Origin: Nautilus pompilius
Lineage: Eukaryota > Mollusca > Cephalopoda > Nautilida > Nautilidae
Reading direction: 5' to 3'
DNA length: 64,000 bases
NCBI GenBank assembly: GCA_018389105.1
Contig: JACATO010000966.1
Coordinates: 497,540-561,539, forward strand
Shown in pieces: positions 54,301-64,000 of the stretch (position 1 is its first letter; each line of letters begins with the position of its first letter). The notes under the pieces were generated by a model. It had not been told where the DNA came from and ran no database searches. It worked only from the letters and a program-made list of their open reading frames with translations. Made by a program: the position numbers and the translations under genes.

Positions 54301-57300
54301 TTAGTTCTATAAAAACGTATCCGTCAATACATGCAGGTGAAGATTCCTATTACTATAACAGTACAACGTCAATAACTACGGCAAGTGAAATTTTATAGTT
54401 TCTATACCGTATCCGTAGTAACTACGGCAGGTGAAAGTCTCTAATTCTATAAACGTATCCGTGAATATCTACGGCAGGTGAAAGTCTATACTTCTATAAC
54501 CGTACCCCTCAATAACTACGGCAGTTGAAAGTCTCTAGTTCTATTACCGTATCCGATAAAATAACTTCGTCAGGTGAATGTCTTTAGTTCTATAACCGTA
54601 TCCGATAAAGTAATTACGGCAGGTGAAAGTCTCTAGTTCTAGAACCATATTGATAAAATAACTACGTCAGGTGAAAGTCTTTAGTGCTATAAGTGTACCC
54701 AGCAATATATACGGCAGGTGAATGTCTTAGTTTCTATAACCGTATCCGTCAGTATCTTCGGCAGATGAAAGTCTCTACTTCTCTTACCGTACCCCTCAAT
54801 AACTACGGGTGCTCAAAGACTCTAGATGTATAACCATACGCTTCAATAACTACGGCAAGTGAAAGACTACTTCTATAAACCGTACCCCTCAATAACTACG
54901 ACAGATGAAAGACTCTACTTCAATAACAGTACCCCTCAATAACTACGGCAGTCGAAAGACTCTACTTCTATAACCGTATACGTAAATAACTACGGCAGGT
55001 GAAAGACTCTACTTCTATAACTGTACCCGTCAATAACTACGGCAGGTGAAAGATTCTACTTCCATATCCTTACCTCTCAATAACTACGGCTAGTGAAAGT
55101 CTTTACTTCTATAACCGTACCCCTCAATAACTACGGCAGGTGAAAGTCTGTAGTTCTATAGCCGCATCCGTTAATAACTACGGCAGGTGAAAGTCTCTAG
55201 TTCTATAACTGTACTCCTCATTAAATACAGCAGTGAAAGACTCTACTTAAATAACAGTACCCCTCAATAAATACGGCAGGTGAAAGACTCTAATTCTATT
55301 AACATACCCGTAAATAACTACGGCAGATCAAAGTTTCTACTTCTATAACCGTACCCCTGAATAACTACGGCAGGTGAAAGACTCTACTTCTATAACTGTA
55401 CCTGTAAATAACTATTGCAGGTGGAAGTCTTTAATTCTATAACCGTACCCCTCAATATCTACGGCAGGTGAAAGAATCTACTTCTATAACCTTATCCGTG
55501 AATAACTACGGCAGTTGAAAGTCTTTAGTTCTATAACCGTATCCGTCAATAACTACGGTAAGTGAAAGTCTCTAGTTTTATAACCATAAGTTTCAATAAC
55601 TACGGCAGGTGCAATTCTGTAGTTCTATAACCGTATCCGTCTGTAACTACGGCAGGTGCAATTCTGTAGTTCTATAACCGTATCCGTCTGTAACTACGGC
55701 AGGTGATAGATTCTACTTCTATAAACGTATACGTAAAAAACTACGGCAGGTGAAAGTCTTTAGTTCTATAACCGTATCCGTCAGTAACTACGGCAGGTGA
55801 TAGATTCTACTTCGATAAACGTATCCTTAAATAACTACGGCAAGTGAAAGTCTTTAGTTCTATAACCGTATCCGTCAATAACAATGGCAGGTGATAGATT
55901 CTTCTACTATAACAGTACACGTCAATAACTACGGCAAGTGAAATTTTATAGTTCTATAACCGTATCCGTTAGTAACTACGGCAGGTGAAAGTCTCTAATT
56001 CTATAAACGTATCCGTGAATATCTACGGCAGGTGAAAGTCTATACTTCTATAACCGTACCCCTCAATAACTACGGCAGTTAAAAGTCTCTAGTTCTATTA
56101 CCGTATCCGATAAAATAACTTCGTCAGGTGAATGTCTTTAGTTCTATAACCGTATCCGATAAAATAACTACGGCAGGTGAAAATCTTTAGTTCTATAACA
56201 GTATTCGTCAATAACTAGGCCGTGTGAAAAGACTACTTCTCTATAAACCGTACCCCTCAATAACTACGGCAGATGAAAGACTCTACTTTTATAACAGTAC
56301 CCGTAAATAACTACGGCAGGTGAAAGACTTTACTTCTATAAACCGTACCCCTCAATAACTACGGCAGATGAAAGACTCTACTTTTATAACAGTACCCGTA
56401 AATAACTACGGCAGTTGAAAGACTGTAGTTCTATCGCCGCATCCGTCAATAACTACGGCAGGTGAAAGTCTCTAGTTCTATAACTGTACTCCTCAATAAA
56501 TACGGCAGTGAAAGACTCTACTTCAATAACAGTACCCCTCAATAACTACGGCAGGTGAAAGACTCTAATTCTATTAACATACCCGTAAATAACTACGGCA
56601 GGTCAAAGTGTCTACTTCTATAACAGTAAGCCTGAATAACTACGGCAGGTGAAAGAATCTACTTCTATAACCGTATCCGTGAATAACTACAGCAGTTGAA
56701 AGTCTTTAGTTCTATAACCGTATCCGTCAATAACTACGGTAAGTGAAAGTCTCTAGTTTTATAACCATACGTTTCAATAACTACGGCAGGTGCAATTCTG
56801 TAGTTCTATAACCGTATCCGTCTGTAACTACGGCAGGTGATAGATTCTACTTCTATAAACGTATACGTAAAAAACTACGGCAGGTGAAAGTCTTTAGTTC
56901 TATAACCGTATCCGTCAGTAACTACGGCAGGTGATAGATTCTACTTCGATAAACGTATCCTTAAATAACTACGGCAAGTGAAAGTCTGTACTTCTATAAC
57001 CGTACCCCTCAATAACTACGGCAGTTTAAAGTCTCTAGTTCTATTACCGTATCCGATAAAATAACTTCGTCAGGTGAATGTCTTTAGTTCTATAACCGTA
57101 TCCGATAAAATAACTACGGCAGGTGAAAGTCTCTAGTTCTATACCCGCATCCGTCAATAACTACGGCAGGTGAAAGATTCTACTTCCATATCCGTACCCC
57201 TCAATAACTACGTCAGGTGATAGATTCTACTTCTGTAAACGTACCCGTCAATGACAACGGCATGTGAAAGTCTTTACTTCTATAACCGTACCCCTCAATA

Positions 57301-57310
57301 AATACGGCAG
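36300..57310 (+). repeat. Satellite sub-block C: main higher-order repeat family
   Basis: A recurring series of variant monomers includes AGGTGCAATTCTGTAG, TAGGCCGTTGAAAGAC, TAATTAGGGCAGGTG and GGGTGCTCAAAGAC types. The TAGGCCGTTG landmark recurs near 37430, 40870, 42277, 45050, 47358, 50312, 52587 and 56217, at spacings of about 1.4, 2.3, 2.8, 3.0, 3.4 and 3.6 kb. Most spacings are close to whole numbers of 47-bp monomers, so the higher-order unit has been shortened and lengthened by exchange at monomer boundaries. Confidence 0.7.
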
Positions 57311-60300
57311 ATGAAAGTCTCTACTTCTATATCTGTACCCCTCAATAACCACGCGGCAGGTGAAAGTCTCTAGGTTTATAACCGTACGCGTTAATAATTA
57401 CGGCTGTTGAAATTCTCTATTTCTTTTACCATACCCATCAATAACTACGGCAGGTGAAAGTCTCTAGTTTTTTAAACCTACGCTTCAATAATTACGGCAG
57501 GTGAAAGACTCTACTTCTATAACCGTAACCCTCATTACCTACGGCAGGTGAAAGATTCTACTTCTATAACCGTACCCTTCAATACCTACGGCGGGTGAAA
57601 GACTCTACTTCTATAACCGTACCCGATATTAACTACGTCAGGTGAAAGTCTCTAGTTCTATTACTGTACCCCTCAATAACTACGGCTGGCTAAAGTCTCT
57701 AGCTCTATAACCATAAACGTCAATAACTACGGCTGGAGAAAGTCTCTAATTTTTTAACCGTACACGTCAATAACTACGGCAGGTAAAAGAATCTACTTCT
57801 ATAACTGTACCCCTCAACAACTACGGCAGGTGAAAGTCTCTAGTTCTCTAACCGTACCCGATATTAACTACGGCAGGTGAAAGATTCTACTTCTATAACC
57901 GTACCCCTTAATAACTACGGCAGGGGAAAGTCTCTAGTTTTATAACCGTACCCCTCAATAACTACGGCAGGTGAAAGTATCTATTTCTATAACCGTATCC
58001 GTATATATCTACGGCAGGTGAAAGTCTCTAATTTTATAACCTTACCGATTAATAACTATGGCAGGTGAAAGAATATACTTCTATAACCGTAATCGTCAAT
58101 AACTAAGGTATGTTAAAGTCTCTACTTCTATAACCGTATCCGATAAAATAACTACGTAAGGTGAATGTCTTTAGTTCTATAACCGTACCCCTCAATAACT
58201 ACGGGAGCTGAAAGACTACTTCTTTAACAGTACCCGTCAATAACTACGGCAGATGAAAGACTCTACTTCAATAACCGTATCCCTCAATAACTACGGCAGG
58301 TGAAAGTCTTTAGTTCAATAACCGTATCCTCAATAACTACGGCAGGTGAAAGTCTTTAGTTCTATAACCGTATCCGATAAAATAACTGCGTCAGGTGAAA
58401 GTCTTTAGTTCTATAACCGTATCCGTCAGTATCTTCGGCAGGTGAAAGACTACTTCTATAACCGTATCCTCAATAACTACGGGTGCAGAAAGACTTAGTT
58501 CTATAACCATACGCTTCAATATCTACGGCAAGTGAAAGACTCTACTTCAATAACAGTACCCCTCAATAACTACGACAGATGAAAGACTCTACTTCAATAA
58601 CCGTATCCCTCAATAACTACGGCAGTCGAAAGACTCTACTTCTATAACCGTATACGTAAATAACTACGGCAGGTGAAAGACTCTACTTCTATAACTGTAC
58701 CCGTCAATAACTACGGCAGGTGAAAGATTCTACTTCCATATCCTTACCTCTCAATAACTACGGCAGTGATAGATTCTACTTCTATAAACGTACCCGTCAA
58801 TAACTACGGCTAGTGAAAGTCTTTACTTCTATAACCGTACCCCTCAATAACTACGGCAGGTGAAAGTCTGTAGTTCTATAGCCGCATCCGTTAATAACTA
58901 CGGCAGGTGAAAGTCTCTAGTTCTATAACTGTACTCCTCATTAAATACGACAGTGAAAGACTCTACTTCAATAACAGTACCCCTCAATAAATACGGCAGG
59001 TGAAAGACTCTAATTCTATTAACATACCCGTAAATAACTACGGCAGGTCAAAGTTTCTACTTCTATAACCGTACCCATGAATAACTACGGCAGGTGAAAG
59101 ACTCTACTTCTATAACCGTACCTGTAAATAACTATTGCAGGTGGAAGTCTTTAATTCTATAACCGTACCCCTCAATATCTACGGCAGGTGAAAGAATCTA
59201 CTTCTATAACCTTATCCGTGAATAACTACGGCAGTTGAAAGTCTTTAGTTCTATAACCGTATCCGTCAATAACTACGGTAAGTGAAAGTCTCTAGTTTTA
59301 TAACCATACGTTTCAATAACTACGGCAGGTGCAATTCTGTAGTTCTATAACCGTATCCGTCTGTAACTACGGCAGGTGCAATTCTGTAGTTCTATAACCG
59401 TATCCGTCTGTAACTACGTAGGCAGTGTGATAGATTCTACTTCTATAAACGTATACGTAAAAAACTACGGCAGGTGAAAGTCTTTAGTTCTATAACCGTA
59501 CACCTCAATAAATACGGCAGGTGAAAGTCTCTAGGTTTATAACCGTACGCGTTAATAATTACGGCTGTTGAAATTCTCTATTTCTTTTACCATACCCATC
59601 AATAACTACGGCAGGTGAAAGTCTCTAGTTTTTTAAACCTACGCTTCAATAATTACGGCAGGTGAAAGACTCTACTTCTATAACCGTAACCCTCATTACC
59701 TGTGGCAGGTGAAAGATTCGACTTCTATAACCGTACCCTTCAATACCTACGGCGGGTGAAAGACTCTACTTCTATAACCGTACCCGATATTAACTACGTC
59801 AGGTGAAAGTCTCTAGTTCTATTACTGTACCCCTCAATAACTACGGCTGGCTAAAGTCTCTAGCTCTATAACCATAAACGTCAATAACTACGGCTGGAGA
59901 AAGTCTCTAATTTTTTAACCGTACACGTCAATAACTACGGCAGGTAAAAGAATCTACTTCTATAACTGTACCCCTCAACAACTACGGCAGGTGAAAGTCT
60001 CTAGTTCTCTAACCGTACCCGATATTAACTACGGCAGGTGAAAGATTCTACTTCTATAACCGTACCCCTTAATAACTACGGCAGGGGAAAGTCTCTAGTT
60101 TTATAACCGTACACGTCAATAACTACGGTAGGTGAAAGAATCTTCTTCAATAACAGTACCCCTCAATAACTACGGCAGGTGAAAGTATCTATTTCTATAA
60201 CCGTATCCGTATATATCTACGGCAGGTGAAAGTCTCTAATTTTATAACCTTACCGATTAATAACTATGGCAGGTGAAAGAATATACTTCTATAACCGTAA

Positions 60301-61170
60301 TCGTCAATAACTAAGGTATGTTAAAGTCTCTACTTCTATAACCGTATCCGATAAAATAACTACGTAAGGTGAATGTCTTTAGTTCTATAACCGTACCCCT
60401 CAATAACTACGGGAGCTGAAAGACTACTTCTTTAACAGTACCCGTCAATAACTACGGCAGATGAAAGACTCTACTTCAATAACAGTACCCCTCGATATCT
60501 ACGGCAGGTGAAAGACTCTACTTCAATAACCGTATCCCTCAATAACTACGGCAGGTGAAAGTCTTTAGTTCTATAACCGTATCCGATAAAATAACTGCGT
60601 CAGGTGAAAGTCTTTAGTTCTATAACCGTATCCGTCAGTATCTTCGGCAGGTGAAAGACTACTTCTATAACCGTATCCCTCAATAACTACGGGTGCAGAA
60701 AGACTTTAGTTCTATAACCATACGCTTCAATATCTACGGCAAGTGAAAGACTCTACTTCAATAACAGTACATCTCAATAACTACGGTAGATGAAAGACTC
60801 TACTTCTATAACCGTACCCCTCAATATCTACGGCAGGTGAAAGTCTCTAATTTTATAACCTTACCGATTAATAACTATGGCAGGTGAAGGAATATACTTC
60901 TATAACCGTAATCGTCAATAACTAGGGTATGTTAAAGTCTCTAGTTCTATAACCGTATCCGATAAAATAACTACGTAAGGTGAATGTCTTTAGTTCTATA
61001 ACCGTACCCCTCAATAACTACGGGAGATGAATGACTACTTCTTTAACAGTACCCGTCAATAACTACGGCAGATGAAAGACTCTACTTCAATAACAGTACC
61101 CCTCGATATCTACGGCAGGTGAAAGACTCTACTTCAATAACCGTATCCCTCAATAACTACGGCAGTCGAA
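57310..61170 (+). repeat. Satellite sub-block D: return of edge-type monomers in a 2.16-kb repeat
   Basis: Types otherwise found in sub-block A reappear here. The unit beginning TAGGTTTATAACCGTACGCG is at 57371 and 59532, exactly 2,161 bp or 46 monomers apart. A third partial copy starts near 60780. Between the edge-type segments lie about 0.9 kb of main-family monomers. Confidence 0.75.
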
Positions 61171-64000
61171 AGACTCTACTTCTATAACTGTACCCGTCAA
61201 TAACTACGGCAGGTGAAAGATTCTACTTCCATATCCTTACCTCTCAATAACTACGGCAGTGATAGATTCTACTTCTATAAACGTACCCGTCAATAACTAC
61301 GGCTAGTGAAAGTCTTTACTTCTATAACCGTACCCCTCAATAACTACGGCAGGTGAAAGTCTGTAGTTCTATAGCCGCATCCGTTAATAACTACGGCAGC
61401 TCCTCATTAAATACGACAGTGAAAGACTCTACTTCAATAACAGTACCCCTCATAATACGGCAGGTGAAAGACTCTAATTCTATTAACATACCCGTAAATA
61501 ACTACGGCAGGTCAAAGTTTCTACTTCTATAACCGTACCCATGAATAACTACGGCAGGTGAAAGACTCTACTTCTATAACCGTACCTGTAAATAACATTG
61601 CAGGTGGAAGTCTTTAATTCTATAACCGTACCCCTCAATATCTACGGCAGGTGAAAGAATCTCTTCTATAACCTTATCCGTGAATAACTACGGCAGTTGA
61701 AAGTCTTTAGTTCTATAACCGTATCCGTCAATAACTACGGTAAGTGAAAGTCTCTAGTTTTATAACCATACGTTTCAATAACTACGGCAGGTGCAATTCT
61801 GTAGTTCTATAACCGTATCCGTCTGTAACTACGGCAGGTGCAATTCTGTAGTTCTATAACCGTATCCGTCTGTAACTACGGCAGGTGATAGATTCTACTT
61901 CTATAAACGTATACGTAAAAAACTACGGCAGGTGAAAGTCTTTAGTTCTATAACCGTATCCGTCAGTAACTACGGCAGGTGATAGATTCTACTTCGATAA
62001 ACGTATCCTTAAATAACTACGGCAAGTGAAAGTCTTTAGTCTATAACCGTAATCCGTCAATAACAATGGCAGGTGATAGATTCTACTACTATAACAGTAC
62101 ACGTCAATAACTACGGCAGTGAAATTTTATAGTTCTATAACCGTATCCGTTAGTAACTACGCAGGTGAAAGTCTCTAATTCTATAAACGTATCCGTGAAT
62201 ATCTACGGCAGGTGAAAGTCTATACTTCTATAACCGTACCCCTCAATAACTACGGCAGTTGAAAGTCTCTAGTTCTATTACCGTATCCGATAAAATAACT
62301 TCGTCAGGTGAATGTCTTTAGTTCTATAACCGTATCCGATAAAATAACTACGGCAGGTGAAAATCTTTAGTTCTATAACAGTATCCGTCAGTAACTACGG
62401 CAGGTGATAGATTCTACTTCGATAAACGTATCCTTAAATAACTACGGCAAGTGAAAGTCTTTAGTTCTATAACCGTATCCGTCAGTAACTACGGCAGGTG
62501 ATAGATTCTACTTCGATAAACGTATCCTTAAATAACTACGGCAAGTGAAAGTCTTTAGTTCTATAACCGTATCCGTCAATAACAATGGCAGGTGATAGAT
62601 TCTACTACTATAACAGTACACGTCAATAACTACGGCAAGTGAAATTTTATAGTTCTATAACCGTATCCGTTAGTAACTACGGCAGGTGAAAGTCTCTAAT
62701 TCTATAAACGTATCTGTGAATATCTACGGCAGGTGAAAGTCTATACTTCTATAACCGTACCCCTCAATAACTACGGCAGTTGAAAGTCTCTAGTTCTATT
62801 ACCGTATCCGATAAAATAACTTCGTCAGGTGAATGTCTTTAGTTCTATAACCGTATCCGATAAAATAACTACGGCAGGTGAAAATCTTTAGTTCTATAAA
62901 CAGTATTCGTCAATAACTAGGCCGTTTAAAGACTACTTCTATAAACCGTACCCCTCAATAACTACGGCAGATGAAAGACTCTACTTTTATAACAGTACCC
63001 GTAAATAACTACGGCAGGTGAAAGACTTTACTTCTATAAACCGTACCCCTTAATAACTAAGGCAGATGAAAGACTCTACTTTTATAACAGTACCCGTAAA
63101 TAACTACGGCAGTTGAAAGACTGTAGTTCTATAGCCGCATCCGTCAGTAAATACGGCAGGTGAAAGTCTGTAGTTTTATAACTGTACTTCCTCAATAACT
63201 ACGGCAGGTGAAGCCTTAATTTTTTAACCATACGTTTTAATAACTATGATATGTGAAAGTCTATACTTCTATAACCGTATCCGTCAATAATTAGGGCAGG
63301 TGAAAGATTCCATTTCTATAGCCGCATCCGTCAATAACTACGGCGGGTGAAAGTCTCTAGTTCTATAAACGTATCCGTGAATATCTACGGCAGATGAATG
63401 TCTATACTTCTATAACAGTACCCCTCAATAACTCCTGCAGATGAAAGACTCTACTTCAATAACAGTACCCCTCAATAAATACGGCAGGTGAAAGACTCTA
63501 ATTCTATTAACATACCCGTAAATAACTACGGCAGGTCAAAGTTTCTACTTCTATAACCGTACCCATGAATAACTACGGCAGGGGAAAGACTCTACTTCTA
63601 TAACCGTACCTGTAAATAACTATTGCAGGTGGAAGTCTTTAATTCTATAACCGTACCCCTCAATATCTACGGCAGGTGAAAAGAATCTACTTTATAACCG
63701 TATCCGTGAATAACTACGGCAGTTGAAAGTCTTTAGTTCTATAACCGTATCCGTCAATAACTACGGTAATGAAAGTCTCTAGTTTTATAACCATACATTT
63801 CAATACACACGGAGGTGCAATTCTGTAGTTCTATAACCGTATCCGTCTGTAACTACGGCAGGTGCAATTCTGTAGTTCTATAACACGTATCCGTCTGTAA
63901 CTACGGCAGGTGATAGATTCTACTTCTATAAACGTATACGTAAAAAAACTACGGCAGGTGAAAGTCTTTAGTTCTATAACCGTATCCGTCAGTAACTACG
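61170..64000 (+). repeat. Satellite sub-block E: main-family monomers to the window end
   Basis: The order of variants matches sub-block C. A perfect 94-bp (two-monomer) duplication lies at 62387-62480 and 62481-62574. A unit near 61399 (GGCAGCTCCTCATT) has lost part of a monomer relative to the related copy near 58907. Confidence 0.7.

Larger units (their letters stand above)
26383..64000 (+). repeat. 47-bp satellite array, about 800 monomers, right end open
   Basis: From the first recognisable unit to the last base of the window the sequence is a head-to-tail tandem repeat with a 47-bp period, all in one orientation. The best-conserved part is ATAACTACGGCAGGTGAAAG; the rest (a CTCTAGTT/CTCTACTT-like segment and CTATAACCGTACCCCTC) varies among a limited set of alternatives. 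About 37.6 kb divided by 47 gives roughly 800 copies. Because 47 is not a multiple of 3, each in-unit stop falls in every frame in turn. The only open frames are 60 to 69 codons and are spurious. No gene, transposon or other insertion interrupts it. Function is unknown; centromeric, heterochromatic or neutral satellite are all possible. Confidence 0.97.

Noticed and set aside
26383..64000. CRISPR-like array
   Set aside because: The repeat is regular, but there are no unique spacers. The whole 47-bp unit repeats, and the context is eukaryotic.

Overview
The window is eukaryotic, most likely from an invertebrate animal. The evidence is spliced-gene signals (CpG-rich promoter-like DNA, consensus splice donors), abundant AAT/TTA, GT and CT microsatellites, a decayed non-LTR retrotransposon and a very long tandem satellite. 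A mollusc, perhaps a cephalopod, fits this style, but nothing seen here proves it. There are no operons, bacterial genes, CRISPR arrays, rRNA genes or tRNA genes that I can support.

Layout. (1) 1 to about 10,400 is AT-rich DNA with homopolymer runs and no convincing coding region; it could be intergenic, intronic or long UTR. (2) About 10,400 to 13,840 switches to GC- and CpG-rich DNA with a C/G hairpin, a Z-DNA-prone tract, CACGTG E-boxes and NRF1-like and YY1-like motifs. It reads as a promoter region, possibly bidirectional. On the minus strand an ATG inside a YY1-like motif opens 89 codons that end exactly at a strong splice donor (11397-11663, product unknown). On the plus strand, 13643-13829 encodes 62 residues that resemble the beginning of the fibroblast growth factor (FGF) beta-trefoil core. 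That exon ends in a GTAAGT donor at the position and phase of the conserved first intron of FGF genes. (3) 13,836 to about 26,380 is mostly non-coding, with many microsatellites, a possible small minus-strand ORF (21518-21727), a 51-bp tandem duplication and a frameshifted LINE reverse-transcriptase fragment at 25.7 kb. (4) From about 26,383 to the window end is one uninterrupted, same-orientation satellite array with a 47-bp monomer, about 800 copies in view, and the right edge is not reached.

The array has layered structure. Divergent variant monomers lie at its left edge and reappear near 57-61 kb; higher-order blocks of 30 to over 100 monomers are duplicated in tandem; and some stretches are dense in single-base indels that look like unpolished long-read sequence. 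Each monomer carries a CANNTG hexamer (usually CAGGTG) and a short CCGTA/TACGG dyad. If the FGF-like exon is real, its next exon was not found before the array, so the satellite may lie inside the gene's first intron or just beyond it. That placement is inference.
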